Origin: Chitinophagaceae bacterium
Lineage (GTDB): Bacteria; Bacteroidota; Bacteroidia; Chitinophagales; Chitinophagaceae
Length of the DNA stretch: 64,000 nt
Reading direction: 5' to 3'
Assembly (NCBI GenBank): GCA_947446645.1
Contig: CANFHA010000002.1
Location: 266,008 to 330,007 of the forward strand
Shown here: one piece after another, positions 27,117 to 36,799 of the stretch
Numbering within the stretch: the stretch's first letter is position 1
Layout of the letters: every line of letters starts with the position of its first letter
Program-made: the position numbers and the translations under genes
Notes under the pieces: generated by a model
Database searches by the model: none
Seen by the model: only the letters and a program-made list of their open reading frames with translations
What the model was told of the DNA's origin: nothing

Positions 27117-28445
27117 ATGCAGACTATATTGATTGCCGGCGCCGGTAAATCATCCATTTATCTTATTCAATATCTTTTGACTCATGCTCCGCGGAACAAG
27201 TGGAAAGTGATAGTTGCTGACGGCGATATTAATGCCATAGCAGAAAAGATAAAGGGAAGTCCATATGCAGAAGCGGCGGCAATCGATATTTCTAAAGCAT
27301 CTGACAGGGAACCATTAGTTAAGCGATCAGACATTGTCATTTCGCTTATGCCTCCGCACCTGCACATTCACCTGGCTAAAGATTGCCTCAAACATAAGAA
27401 GAATCTCATTACCTCGTCCTATATTTCAGATGAGATGAGGGCAATGGACTCAGCGGTGAAGGAAGCGGGATTAATGTTTATGTGTGAAATGGGGCTGGAT
27501 CCGGGTATTGATCATATGACCGCTAACAAGATCATCCATAGCATTCACCGGGTAGCTGGCAGTATCATCAGCTTCAAATCATATTGCGGTGGTCTCGTAG
27601 CGCCTGAAAGCGATAATAATCCCTGGCATTATAAATTTAGCTGGAACCCAAAGAATGTAATCACTGCCGGCATGGATGGCGCCAAATATCTTCAGAACGG
27701 CAAAGAAGTAGACGTGCCGTATGAAAAAATGTTTGAGCATAACAAAAAAGTGAAGGTGGATGACCTGGGCATGCTTGCGTATTATCCTAATCGTGATTCG
27801 CTCCGCTACCTGGATATTTATGACGTGCCGGATATTAAGACCTTCATGCGTGCAACGCTCCGTTACCCTGCTTTTTGTAAGGGGTGGAACGCGCTGATAA
27901 TGCTTGGCCTTACGCGCCAGGACGATGCGTTTGAAACCAAGGGCTACACTTATGCCTCGTGGATAAAAAATAAGTCGGGCTATAGCGATAAGGGCACGCT
28001 GCAGCAGCACGTAGCGCAGCTTTTGGGTATTGAGGAAAATGATAAGGTGATGTCTATGCTTGCATGGCTTGGCCTGTTTGACGAAATTTCCTTGAAGCCG
28101 GGTAAGCAGTCTTCGGCAGAGATACTGCTGTCAGTGCTGAATGAAAAGTGGCAGATGGCCTCCATAGAAAAGGATATGGTAGCTATGCAGCATGAGATCG
28201 AGTACATGCACAAAGACCGGAAGATAAAGCTAACCAGCACCATGGTAATAAATGGTGAAAATCGTGAATACTCAGCGATGGCTAAGACGGTTGGCCTGCC
28301 AATCGCAATTCTGGCCAGGATGGTGCTGAACAAAAAGATAAAGCCTCCTACCGGGGTTCTGATGCCTACTATGCCTAGCGTATACCGGCCGGTGCTTACA
28401 GAACTTACCCACCACGGTATTGTATTTACAGACGAGGTAGAGTGA
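27117..28445 (+). CDS. Saccharopine dehydrogenase/reductase family protein
   Basis: 442 residues. The N-terminal Rossmann domain begins ILIAGAGKSSIYLIQYLLTH and includes SDIVISLMPPHLH. The middle domain contains EMGLDPGIDHMTANKIIHSI and SFKSYCGGLVAPESDNNPW, both hallmarks of the saccharopine reductase (Lys9-like) family that handles saccharopine or related lysine intermediates. It is likely part of lysine degradation through saccharopine; no partner gene is adjacent. It is convergent with smpB. Confidence 0.88.
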   Translation: MQTILIAGAGKSSIYLIQYLLTHAPRNKWKVIVADGDINAIAEKIKGSPYAEAAAIDISKASDREPLVKRSDIVISLMPPHLHIHLAKDCLKHKKNLITSSYISDEMRAMDSAVKEAGLMFMCEMGLDPGIDHMTANKIIHSIHRVAGSIISFKSYCGGLVAPESDNNPWHYKFSWNPKNVITAGMDGAKYLQNGKEVDVPYEKMFEHNKKVKVDDLGMLAYYPNRDSLRYLDIYDVPDIKTFMRATLRYPAFCKGWNALIMLGLTRQDDAFETKGYTYASWIKNKSGYSDKGTLQQHVAQLLGIEENDKVMSMLAWLGLFDEISLKPGKQSSAEILLSVLNEKWQMASIEKDMVAMQHEIEYMHKDRKIKLTSTMVINGENREYSAMAKTVGLPIAILARMVLNKKIKPPTGVLMPTMPSVYRPVLTELTHHGIVFTDEVE

Positions 28446-28449
28446 TTAA

Positions 28450-28556
28450 TTTGAAAATCCGGGAATTTGAAAATTTGATAATTTCAAAAGAAACGAAAGT
28501 ATAACTGAAACACCGGATAGAAATTGTGTGCATTTTCAAATCAGCACATTTTCAAA
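28450..28556. repeat. Imperfect inverted repeat between convergent genes
   Basis: TTTGAAAAT occurs at 28450-28458 and 28466-28474, and its reverse complement at 28532-28540 and 28548-28556. The 16-nt offset is the same on both sides, so 25-nt arms pair except for a 7-nt central mismatch, leaving a 57-nt loop. It fills the gap between the saccharopine reductase and smpB stop codons and may act as a two-way terminator. Confidence 0.6.
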
Positions 28557-29003
28557 TTACTTAAGGTAGCGTTTCATTTCCCGCTCTACGTCTTTTGACT
28601 TTATGCTTTCACGCTTGTCGTGTACATTTTTACCCTTGCCAAGGCCTATCTCTACTTTTGCGTAGCCATTTTCGTTTATGAAGATGTTGAGCGGCACTAT
28701 GGTAAACCCTTTTTCTTTCACCTTCAACTGCCATTTTTTCAACTCTTTTCTCTGTAGCAATAGTTTTCTGTCGTGAACGGGTATATGACCGGCATAACCA
28801 GCGTTTACATATTCTGCTATATACAGGCTTTTTATCCAGAGTTCGCCATCGCTGAAGAAGCAATAACTATCATTAAAGCTCACTTTACCGTTGCGTATAG
28901 ATTTTATTTCAGATCCGTTAAGTATAATTCCAGCTTTAAGTCTGTCTTCTATGGCATACTCAAATGTTGCGGGACGGTTCTTTATGAAAACATTATCGGC
29001 CAT
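28557..29003 (-). CDS. smpB: SsrA-binding protein
   Basis: 148 residues of the tmRNA-binding protein used in trans-translation to rescue stalled ribosomes. The signatures are KNRPATFEYAIEDRLKAGI, LNGSEIKSIRNGKVSFNDSY (residues 28-47), the core beta-barrel, and the basic C-terminal tail GLGKGKNVHDKRESIKSKDV, which enters the ribosomal mRNA channel. Length and motifs are normal. Transcribed from the minus strand; accD lies 88 nt upstream in the same direction. Confidence 0.96.
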   Translation of the reverse strand: MADNVFIKNRPATFEYAIEDRLKAGIILNGSEIKSIRNGKVSFNDSYCFFSDGELWIKSLYIAEYVNAGYAGHIPVHDRKLLLQRKELKKWQLKVKEKGFTIVPLNIFINENGYAKVEIGLGKGKNVHDKRESIKSKDVEREMKRYLK

Positions 29004-29091
29004 CTGGAATCAGGGATTTGTAGTTGGGTAGCTGGATTGGATTTTAAAAATTTGGCAGGCTTGGGTAACCAGATCGCCCTGGTGCCAATTC

Positions 29092-29970
29092 TTAATTACC
29101 AACCACAAATTCTTCTTTAGTGAACCAATCTAAAACCATGCCCAGTTTTTGTTTAAGGATCTTACGGTCAGCAATAAAGTCGAGAAAACCATGTTCCAGC
29201 AGGAATTCTGACCGCTGGAAGCCGGCGGGAAGATCTTTCTTAATGGTCTCCTTTATTACACGGGGACCGGCAAAGCATATAAGTGCATTAGCCTCAGCAA
29301 TATTGATATCGCCGAGCATTGCGTATGATGCTGTAACTCCGCCTGTTGTGGGGTCCGTCATTAGGGAAATGTAGGGTAGCTTAGCCTTGGCAAGCTGGGT
29401 TAGTTTTGCCGCTGTCTTGGCCATTTGCATTAGCGAGAAAGCGCTTTCCATCATTCGTGCGCCTCCTGACTTGGAAATAACCATTAACGGCAGCTTATTG
29501 GCAATACAATAATCTATTGCCCGGCTTATCTTTTCACCTACCACAGAACCCATAGATCCACCTATGAAGTTGAAATTCATGCAAGCCACCACAAAGCCTG
29601 CACCGTTCAGTTTGCCTACACCTACTGTCATCGCATCTTTCAGCCCGGTACTTTTTTGTGCCTCCCGTAGCCGCTCATCGTAGGGTTTCATGTCCACAAA
29701 GCCAAGGAAGTCCTTGGGCGTGATATTTTCAAAAAGTAATTGATACTCGTTATTGTCGAAAAGGATCTCGAAGTATTCGGCGGAGTTGATACGGTTGTGA
29801 TAGTTACATTCCTTGCACACGTAAAGATTGTCGTGAAGCTCTTTTACCGTAACGGTAGCTTTGCATTGAGGACATTTGTGCCATAAACCATCGGGTGTTT
29901 CCTTTTTTTCTTCTGTAGTGGTAAGTATGCCTTTTTTATTACGACGAAACCAGGTTGATGACATAGTCAA
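29092..29970 (-). CDS. accD: Acetyl-CoA carboxylase carboxyltransferase subunit beta
   Basis: 292 residues. The N-terminal zinc ribbon has CPQC and CKEC pairs at about residues 34-56. The crotonase-fold carboxyltransferase domain follows, with [20 protein letters not shown] near residue 165 and [20 protein letters not shown] near residue 200. With AccA it transfers CO2 from carboxybiotin to acetyl-CoA, the first step of fatty-acid synthesis. ATG 29970 or the adjacent ATG 29964 could be used. accA is not in the window. Confidence 0.95.
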   Translation of the reverse strand: MTMSSTWFRRNKKGILTTTEEKKETPDGLWHKCPQCKATVTVKELHDNLYVCKECNYHNRINSAEYFEILFDNNEYQLLFENITPKDFLGFVDMKPYDERLREAQKSTGLKDAMTVGVGKLNGAGFVVACMNFNFIGGSMGSVVGEKISRAIDYCIANKLPLMVISKSGGARMMESAFSLMQMAKTAAKLTQLAKAKLPYISLMTDPTTGGVTASYAMLGDINIAEANALICFAGPRVIKETIKKDLPAGFQRSEFLLEHGFLDFIADRKILKQKLGMVLDWFTKEEFVVGN

Positions 29971-30102
29971 AAATTATTTAAACAGACGGCAAAGATACGG
30001 TTATGAGTTGATTAGTTGAACAGTTTAATGGTAAATCGAAGATTAAATAAGCTGGGATTTAGCAAGCCCGACTTATAAACTTATCACTTGGTTACTTATC
30101 TC

Positions 30103-30750
30103 TTACTTCCTGTGTAGCCCGAATGAAAACCCGGTGCCGACCATAAGTCCACCCAAAAACTTGCCGGGGCAGAGATCGGTAACTCTTTCCCGCGCAACCT
30201 CGGTCATGGGGTCACCGTTCTTTTGGTGAAAATGTACAGGATGAAGCGCTACCGATTTTCCAAAATCCACAAAGAAACGATTGTGCTTGCGCCCAAGTTT
30301 CCAGTAGTGGTATACAGCTATATATGCGTTATTCGCGGGTTTCAGCGTCAGTGCCACGCGCTCGGTGGTATTATAAATAGTGGGCAGCCTTAGATTCACA
30401 GTTTCGAGGCCAGAGCTAAAAGTGATGCCTCCACTCAGTGCCCAGCCCTGCTGATTTTTCTTTAGGTAGTACTTGCCACCCAGGTATAGCTTATTGCCCC
30501 AGGTACCAGGACCCGCGCCGGCATCCACTGTAATGTAGTTGCCGATGCGGATATTGAAATCAAGGCCGAAATAACCTGATGGATTGTTTATCCCCGAGCT
30601 TAGCCCTATGTAGCACGCCGGGGGCTTTGCAGGCATGGTGTGTTTTCGCTTCCCTGATGCGCGTTTAATTCTTGTACTATCTCCCTGTTGGGCGTGCGCC
30701 GCAGTAAATAAGGTGGTAAAAAGAATCAGCAACAGGGAGTATTTTTTCAT
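30103..30750 (-). CDS. Exported protein of unknown function, possibly an outer-membrane barrel
   Basis: About 215 residues from ATG 30750, chosen to give the signal peptide KYSLLLILFTTLFTAAHAQ. The mature part alternates hydrophobic and polar residues in short strands (YFGLDFNIRIGNYITVDAG, NKLYLGGKYYLKKNQQGWAL) separated by Gly/Asn turns and ends in Phe-rich GTGFSFGLHRK, compatible with a small beta-barrel. No family was recognised. Confidence 0.68.
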   Translation of the reverse strand: MKKYSLLLILFTTLFTAAHAQQGDSTRIKRASGKRKHTMPAKPPACYIGLSSGINNPSGYFGLDFNIRIGNYITVDAGAGPGTWGNKLYLGGKYYLKKNQQGWALSGGITFSSGLETVNLRLPTIYNTTERVALTLKPANNAYIAVYHYWKLGRKHNRFFVDFGKSVALHPVHFHQKNGDPMTEVARERVTDLCPGKFLGGLMVGTGFSFGLHRK

Positions 30751-30857
30751 TTTACAATTGTTTGAAAAGTTTACCAATATCAGTCCTGAGTGTGAACCAC
30801 TATGTCGCCAGAGGTGTTAATTATTGAATGGTAGCGGTCTCCAGCCAACAAAACGCT

Positions 30858-31784
30858 TTATTCCACTTCCCTTTTCCCCGATAGCAGGTATATCACCGCC
30901 ATCCTTATTGCCACACCATTTTCCACCTGGTCCAGGATAATGGACTGTCGCGAATCTGCTACATCTGAGTTTAGTTCTACTCCGCGGTTTATGGGGCCGG
31001 GGTGCATAATGATGATATCTTTTTTTAGGCTATCTATCATATCGCGGTTTACCCCATAATAAATGGAGTATTCGCGGAGCGTAGAGAAGAGTGGTTTATG
31101 CTGGCGCTCAAGTTGTATGCGGAGCACATTGGCTACATCGCACCATTCCAGTGCCTTCTTTACATTATATTCCACCCTTACGCCCAGTGACTCTATATGC
31201 TTTGGGATGAGGGTAGGCGGGCCGGCTACTGTTACCTCACCACCCAGTTTGTTAAGGCAAAAGATATTACTCAGCGCCACCCTTGAGTGCATGATGTCAC
31301 CAATAATAGTTATCCTCTTTCCCTTCAGTGAGCCCAGCTTTTCGCGCATGGAGTATGCATCAAGCAGTGCCTGGGTAGGGTGCTCGTTAGTGCCGTCACC
31401 TGCGTTGACTATGCTGGCATCAATGTGATTGGCCAAAAACCATGGCGCTCCGCTGGCAGCATGGCGCATTACCACCATATCCACCTTCATAGCAAGTATG
31501 TTGTTCACCGTGTCAATAAGCGTTTCGCCCTTGGAAACCGATGAGCCTGAAGCAGAGAAGTTAACCACATCGGCACCCAGCCTCTTTTCAGCCAGCTCAA
31601 AAGACAACCTTGTGCGTGTGGAATTTTCGAAAAATATATTGGCAACGGTGGTGTCGCGCAGCGTAGGCACCTTCTTTATTGGCCGCTGAAGTACCTGCTT
31701 AAAATTATCAGCTGTCTTAAATATCTGCTCAATATCTTTTACCGTCAGTTCTTTTATCCCCAGCAGATGTTTTACAGATAACAT
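30858..31784 (-). CDS. pyrB: Aspartate carbamoyltransferase catalytic subunit
   Basis: 308 residues. It catalyses carbamoyl phosphate plus aspartate to N-carbamoylaspartate in pyrimidine synthesis. The carbamoyl-phosphate loop is IFFENSTRTRLSFELAEKRL (from about residue 50), followed by VVMRHAASGAPWFLA, DGTNEHPTQALLDAYSM (near 130) and IMHPGPINRGVELNSDVAD near the C-terminus. It is 53 nt downstream of pyrR, which is expected to regulate pyr expression. No regulatory pyrI is adjacent. Confidence 0.96.
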   Translation of the reverse strand: MLSVKHLLGIKELTVKDIEQIFKTADNFKQVLQRPIKKVPTLRDTTVANIFFENSTRTRLSFELAEKRLGADVVNFSASGSSVSKGETLIDTVNNILAMKVDMVVMRHAASGAPWFLANHIDASIVNAGDGTNEHPTQALLDAYSMREKLGSLKGKRITIIGDIMHSRVALSNIFCLNKLGGEVTVAGPPTLIPKHIESLGVRVEYNVKKALEWCDVANVLRIQLERQHKPLFSTLREYSIYYGVNRDMIDSLKKDIIIMHPGPINRGVELNSDVADSRQSIILDQVENGVAIRMAVIYLLSGKREVE

Positions 31785-31837
31785 AATTAAAAGTAAAAAG
31801 TTTAAAATTAAAAATCAAAAGCATTCGGTATGTACCT

Positions 31838-32389
31838 CTACACCTTATCTATCAGCACCACTTCGTCTTTGCCGTCCTTTTCACTCCAGTATACCTTTAC
31901 TTTTTGGGTAAGTATTGTGTCCACGCTATGCCCGGTATAGTCTGGCTGCACAGGTAGCTCCCGGCTAAATCTGCGGTCAATAAGCACAAGCAATTCCACT
32001 CTTTTTGGCCGGCCATAGTCTATAAGTGCGTCCATTGCAGACCTTATGGTTCTGCCTGTATGCAACACATCATCTATCAGCACTACCGACTTTCCTTCTA
32101 TGCTAAAGGGTATGTCGGTATCTGTCGGCACCTGTATATCCCGGCTCTGCACATCATCCCGGTAAAAGGTGATATCAAGCCTGCCATACCCGATTTTTTT
32201 ATTACCGGTTATGGTCTGCACCAGCTGAAATATCCGGTCGGACAAAAGTATGCCTCGTGGCTGAATGCCAATAAGCACGGTATCCTTAAAAGAAAGATGA
32301 TTCTCAACCAATTGGTGGGCCAACCGCTGCAGGGTAATATTCAGTTTGTCACTATTGAGCAGGGTCTTCACTAGTATTACTATTTTCAT
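31838..32389 (-). CDS. pyrR: Pyrimidine operon regulator PyrR / uracil phosphoribosyltransferase
   Basis: About 183 residues. The PRPP-binding loop SVVLIDDVLHTGRTIRSAMD lies at about residues 97-116, and TVLIGIQPRGILLSDRI, PVQPDYTGHSVDTILTQKVK complete the PyrR signature. PyrR binds pyr leader RNA in a UMP-dependent way in many bacteria and can make UMP from uracil. ATG 32389 is the start; the preceding TTG is less likely. I saw no clear PyrR-binding anti-antiterminator in the 125 nt upstream. Confidence 0.93.
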   Translation of the reverse strand: MKIVILVKTLLNSDKLNITLQRLAHQLVENHLSFKDTVLIGIQPRGILLSDRIFQLVQTITGNKKIGYGRLDITFYRDDVQSRDIQVPTDTDIPFSIEGKSVVLIDDVLHTGRTIRSAMDALIDYGRPKRVELLVLIDRRFSRELPVQPDYTGHSVDTILTQKVKVYWSEKDGKDEVVLIDKV

Positions 32390-32517
32390 CAAAAATAAGT
32401 AAGCGCAGCTTATTTTACGAATTAGTAAGGGAAAAATGTTTTTTTACTAATTCCGGGATAAACAGAAAGTGGTACTTTCGCGCTTCTTAACGGCAATAAG
32501 CCGGTTTTGCCCTCCAC

Positions 32518-32934
32518 ATGCAGCAGATCAACGATTTTTTTGACACTTATGCCCGTGCCCTGGAGCTCTATGACGCCAAGGGAATGGCTTTCTTATATAA
32601 CATACCCTGCTCCATGCTGTCTGACGATGCCACTAGTTTTTTCAACGACGCCGGCAAGCTGGAAGGTTTTTTCAACCAGGGATCCGGGTTCTACCGGCAG
32701 TTTGGCATAGCCAATGTGCAGCCCAATGTATGGAGCAAGCGCCCCTACACTGACAAGATCGTGAGTGTAAAGGTAAACTGGCAATATATGGATGTATTCA
32801 GAAAACCTATTTACGACTGCGACTATTATTATACACTAAAGCTTGATAAAAATAATCTCTGGAGAATCATTCAGTCCGTATCGGTAAATGAAAGGGAACG
32901 AATGGAAGAGTGGAAGGCGAAATCAAAGGTGTGA
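32518..32934 (+). CDS. NTF2-like fold protein of unknown function
   Basis: 138 residues. The pattern is a helix (QQINDFFDTYARALELYDAK), a short FLYNIPCSML strand, an acidic SDDATSFFNDAGKLEGFFNQ helix and a terminal sheet (DKIVSVKVNWQYMDVFRK, CDYYYTLKLDKNNLWRIIQS), which fits the SnoaL/NTF2-like cone fold. Members bind small molecules or catalyse isomerisations; no active site can be named. It is divergent from pyrR and 27 nt before a small membrane-protein gene. Confidence 0.7.
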   Translation: MQQINDFFDTYARALELYDAKGMAFLYNIPCSMLSDDATSFFNDAGKLEGFFNQGSGFYRQFGIANVQPNVWSKRPYTDKIVSVKVNWQYMDVFRKPIYDCDYYYTLKLDKNNLWRIIQSVSVNERERMEEWKAKSKV

Positions 32935-32961
32935 TACAGGTAACCAGTAAAATTTGCAATA

Positions 32962-33327
32962 ATGTCTAAAAGTGAAGTCACTTCTTATGAGCGATTGGTA
33001 TACGTGGTGTATGGCTACTTCATTTTGTTGTCTGCGGCCTGGCTGGTACTAAGCATGGTTTACGGAAAGCTCTTCAATTATTGGGCATTCTTTACGCTGG
33101 CTGTCTTTGTAATGCAGGCTTATTACAGGCACCGGCTCACAAACCTTATCCTTGGCATACTGGGGCTTGCGGTTTCTATTTTCTGGCTGCTGGAGTTTGC
33201 CTCCCTGGGTCATCAGGCTGGTTATAATCTTTTTGTTACAGTTATGCTCAGCGTGTTTTTCATCTGCCTTATTTCATCGGGTATACTTATATTCAGTTAT
33301 ACTCACCTCAGCTTTAAAGACAGATAG
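32962..33327 (+). CDS. Small four-helix membrane protein of unknown function
   Basis: 121 residues with four predicted membrane helices (about 11-33, 38-56, 62-80, 88-112) separated by short basic loops. The third is GILGLAVSIFWLLEFASLG. It is co-directional with the NTF2-like gene (27 nt) and probably co-transcribed. I do not recognise the family. Confidence 0.68.
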   Translation: MSKSEVTSYERLVYVVYGYFILLSAAWLVLSMVYGKLFNYWAFFTLAVFVMQAYYRHRLTNLILGILGLAVSIFWLLEFASLGHQAGYNLFVTVMLSVFFICLISSGILIFSYTHLSFKDR

Positions 33328-33369
33328 TGCAGCGTAATTTCTGTAACTTTAAATGCGAAAGTTTTCATT

Positions 33370-34110
33370 ATGCTTTACAAGACGATCAGCCTTTTATCAT
33401 TATTAGTTATTTGCGCACTTTGTGTTTTGTCGTGCAAAAAGAAGAAAGGGCTAAACCTCAGCAACATCAAGATTGCTACAGTTGATTTTCATGAGTCGGA
33501 CGGCCATGGATATAAGTATCGGATCACCTATGACACCTACGGCAATGTTGACTCTATAATTGCGAACGGCACGGGCGCTGCAGCGGGCGACGACCCTATC
33601 TCGAAATTCACCTACCTGGGGTCTTCATTCCGCATTACCAATAAGATGGGGGAGTCATACTTCGTCTATGCTAATACCGCTGGCATGATCCTTGAAGTGC
33701 AGAAATATGACACAATGCTTATGACCTATAACGGCACGCAGCTTGATGAGCTTGATTATAAACTGCCAACCAGCACACCGCCGTACTATACTATCAATGC
33801 TTATACTTACCAGTGGAGCAATGGTGATATAGCTACCTTTGGCCTGCTGCACGGCGCGGCTGACACTTTTTCATACAACGATAGCCGTAGCGGGCAAGTG
33901 GGTGATGCACTGAGAATAGACGATTTCCTGGTGTACGGAAGGCCATACAAGCTCACATCGCACCTGCCTGTAGAACATAAATATACCAATGGTAAGCAGC
34001 AATATTTTTATACGTTCGACGGCAGTGGCAGAATCAGTACGTTTACCCGGGTTATCAGTGGTTCCGGCGCGCCAAATGATACGTCAGAATACACATACAC
34101 CTATTATTAA
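33370..34110 (+). CDS. Putative lipoprotein with RHS/YD-like strand repeats
   Basis: 246 residues. The signal (ISLLSLLVICALCVLSCKKKK) ends at a lipidatable Cys22 followed by lysines. The mature part has repeated Tyr/Asp-rich strands, such as YKYRITYDTYGNVDSIIANG, KQQYFYTFDGSGRISTFTRV and a final SEYTYTYY, like the YD-type beta repeats in many Bacteroidota lipoproteins. No enzyme motif was seen; a surface role is likely. Confidence 0.72.
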   Translation: MLYKTISLLSLLVICALCVLSCKKKKGLNLSNIKIATVDFHESDGHGYKYRITYDTYGNVDSIIANGTGAAAGDDPISKFTYLGSSFRITNKMGESYFVYANTAGMILEVQKYDTMLMTYNGTQLDELDYKLPTSTPPYYTINAYTYQWSNGDIATFGLLHGAADTFSYNDSRSGQVGDALRIDDFLVYGRPYKLTSHLPVEHKYTNGKQQYFYTFDGSGRISTFTRVISGSGAPNDTSEYTYTYY

Positions 34111-34186
34111 AGTTGCTTCTTTACCACCTGTAAAGGTTGAATATCAGTTGACAGGTAGTTGAAGTTTGAAACCATATTGATTTATC

Positions 34187-35176
34187 ATGCCTGTTCGTAT
34201 CCAGAGAAATATTGCTCTATTGTCTGTTGTTTTGTTCCTTGCCAAAATGCTGGCCTGGTACCTTACGCACTCCGTAACTGTGCTTACAGACGCTCTGGAA
34301 AGTGTAGTGAACGTAGTTGCAGGCTTCCTGGGACTTTTCAGCATCATAGTAGCTAACATGCCTCGGGACACCAATCACCCCTATGGCCATGGCAAAGCTG
34401 AGTTCCTTTCTTCTGCCATTGAGGGCACACTTATCATTATGGCGGGCGTTGTAATCATTTATGAGGCCGTTCATCATTTGGTAATGCCCCCTCAGCTGGA
34501 AAAGCTCAATGTAGGTCTGTTCATTGTTGCCGGTTGTGGATTGATAAATTTTCTTGCGGGAAAATATGCTGAAAAGAAAGGAGTGAAGAACAACTCGATG
34601 ATTCTTATATCTGCGGGCAAACACCTGCAGACGGACGCATGGTCCACAGTGGCTATTGTTATCGGACTGATCATTTTCGTACTTACAAACAATAAATGGC
34701 CGTGGCTGGATAGTATCATAGCGCTTTGCTTTGCCCTGATAACTATGATCACCGGCTACAAGGTATTGCGCCGCTCTATCTCAGGTATAATGGATGAGAC
34801 CGACCTGGTGCTGCTTGCTGAGGTTATTGCCGTGATACAGGAGCGCCGCAGGCCGCAATGGGTAGACCTTCATAACCTTAGGGTAATACAGTACGGCGCC
34901 ATGATGCATGTAGATGCGCATATGACGCTGCCATGGTATTACCAGGTGCTGGATGCAGAGAAGGAAATACACGCGTTGGAAGAACTGATTCAGTCTCATT
35001 TTAAGAACCAGGTAGAGCTCTTCATTCATATAGATGCCTGCATGCCTTACCAGTGTAAAATATGTTCGTTGGCAGATTGCCCCGAGCGCAAACACCCGTT
35101 TCAGCAGCAGATAGAATGGAGGATAGATAACCTGTGGTTAGATGCTAAACACGGCCAGGATGCTATAGAATCCTAG
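34187..35176 (+). CDS. Cation diffusion facilitator (CDF) family transporter
   Basis: 329 residues. Six membrane helices fill residues ~10-215. The metal sites are visible as TDALESVVNVV in helix II and HPYGHGKAEFLSSAIEG after helix III, with the second-half site HLQTDAWSTVAIVIG in helix V. A cytoplasmic ferredoxin-like domain follows. The C-terminus has a Cys-rich tail (CMPYQCKICSLADCPERKH, about residues 286-304) not usual in plain CDF proteins. Zn2+, Fe2+ or Mn2+ export by proton antiport is expected; the metal is not determinable. Confidence 0.9.
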   Translation: MPVRIQRNIALLSVVLFLAKMLAWYLTHSVTVLTDALESVVNVVAGFLGLFSIIVANMPRDTNHPYGHGKAEFLSSAIEGTLIIMAGVVIIYEAVHHLVMPPQLEKLNVGLFIVAGCGLINFLAGKYAEKKGVKNNSMILISAGKHLQTDAWSTVAIVIGLIIFVLTNNKWPWLDSIIALCFALITMITGYKVLRRSISGIMDETDLVLLAEVIAVIQERRRPQWVDLHNLRVIQYGAMMHVDAHMTLPWYYQVLDAEKEIHALEELIQSHFKNQVELFIHIDACMPYQCKICSLADCPERKHPFQQQIEWRIDNLWLDAKHGQDAIES

Positions 35177-35186
35177 CGTGAATTTT

Positions 35187-36686
35187 CTACTTTTCACCTA
35201 TGTACTGGTCTACACGCGAGTTGCCATTATCCTGCAGGCGGCCATTAGGATACAGGAAGCTGCGCCAGCCTATATTTTGCACCTCGCCCTCTACGTTAGA
35301 ATGTAGTAATTTATAGTCAGTAACCATTTCGCCCGACCTGAAGAATAAGAAAACCGCATTGGCAATGTCCTTGTGATTCATTTGTGCCAGGGTGTTATAC
35401 TGCCAGATCTCGTAGGGTAGGGCTCCTGCCTCATTTTCTACGGTTATTACTTCGGTGGGTGCTCCATACCTCAGGTATATAAAGCCTCTTTCGGTCTCGT
35501 ATCCCTTAATACCACGCCCTTTAAACTTCTTGTTTACATCGATAACCTTTTCTGAATATTCCTTCCAAGCACGGGCTGGATCTTTTTTATTGATGCTCAG
35601 AAAATAGTTGTAAACGTAATAACGCATATATAAGTCATCGGGTTTTTTAATAAAACCATTGATGGTTTGCGTGCCCATTGCATCGCTGAGCGGAAGCAAC
35701 ATTTTTAAAATGGCCTTTATTTCGGCGGTGGTGTACTTGGCCAGGAACGTTTTGTCCAGGTCCAGCACCTTTACCTTTTCCATGCCGGTATCCGACTTTG
35801 CAGCTGTTGCTTTTGCCGCATCATCTTCATCGGGATGAAGATTCAGTCGCTGGAAGAAAACGGAATGCGAGGTTATAACCTTATGGTCTGCACCCTCAAG
35901 CGACACATTTAGATAGTAGTTGCCAGATGGAAGTGTGTTTATCTTAAAGCTGCCGGAAACAATAGATGCATCTGCCGGTTTCAGTGTATCGGTCTTAATA
36001 AAGTTACTATAGTGTGCATCATTAGGCTTCTTGGCAATAGTCACTTTTTGGATAAGCGGATACTCCTCTTTCGCAATTTTATTGCTTCCGTAGAGCTCGG
36101 CATAGTAATGCAACACTTTTTTGTGGTCATCTATAAAATCGGAGCAAAGTGGCAGCTGTTGTCGCTCATTCTTAAAAAAATGGGTATGCGCATTATTCAA
36201 CAGTATTGTATCCAGAATTTGCACATCGCTAAACCAAGCCACGCCTGCAGGCAGGGTGATATTGAGACTATCGGAAAATGAAAATTTGTTCATCGTATCG
36301 GCCATGTCGGTCAGTTTCACCTTTATGGTAAAATGGCCATTGCCTATAAAATACCGCCTTAGATCAATGATACTATGGGTCATCAGTTCTTCAACCGAAG
36401 CGCTTGGAACTGTTTTTAAAATAAAATGATCCTCTTTTACAATGCCTGCCTCATTTAACATGAAGATGTCTGTCTTTATTCTCCCCGAGATCATTTTGTC
36501 CTCACCGGTTGTATATTTCAGCGTGCGAGGATTTATCTGCCAGTATATTTCCACTCCCGGCATTTTCAGCCCATCTTTTGCCGGATCATCCAGGTAGAAA
36601 ACGCTGTGCGAAACAACAGCATTAATAGCCATTGCCTGGAGCGATACAAGCAAAACAAGAAAACACATCCACGCTTTACGCATCAT
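35187..36686 (-). CDS. Exported GWxTD-domain protein
   Basis: 499 residues with a signal peptide (MCFLVLLVSLQAMAINA). The first ~280 residues are beta-rich. The C-terminal GWxTD domain (about 330-499) contains KDPARAWKEYSEKVIDVNKK, GYETERGFIYLRYGAPTEVI and YEIWQYNTL, which define this Bacteroidota/Acidobacteriota family. The domain occurs in exported proteins of unknown activity, often in gliding or secretion contexts. The stop is 10 nt from the convergent CDF gene. Confidence 0.85.
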   Translation of the reverse strand: MMRKAWMCFLVLLVSLQAMAINAVVSHSVFYLDDPAKDGLKMPGVEIYWQINPRTLKYTTGEDKMISGRIKTDIFMLNEAGIVKEDHFILKTVPSASVEELMTHSIIDLRRYFIGNGHFTIKVKLTDMADTMNKFSFSDSLNITLPAGVAWFSDVQILDTILLNNAHTHFFKNERQQLPLCSDFIDDHKKVLHYYAELYGSNKIAKEEYPLIQKVTIAKKPNDAHYSNFIKTDTLKPADASIVSGSFKINTLPSGNYYLNVSLEGADHKVITSHSVFFQRLNLHPDEDDAAKATAAKSDTGMEKVKVLDLDKTFLAKYTTAEIKAILKMLLPLSDAMGTQTINGFIKKPDDLYMRYYVYNYFLSINKKDPARAWKEYSEKVIDVNKKFKGRGIKGYETERGFIYLRYGAPTEVITVENEAGALPYEIWQYNTLAQMNHKDIANAVFLFFRSGEMVTDYKLLHSNVEGEVQNIGWRSFLYPNGRLQDNGNSRVDQYIGEK

Positions 36687-36799
36687 TATTTATGTATTTA
36701 CGCAAATATAATCGTTGATGCGCCTACTTGGTCGCTCATACATTCAATACTGATAATTTTAACGAATGGGTGAATATTTATGTCTTTACTTTTGCGGTA

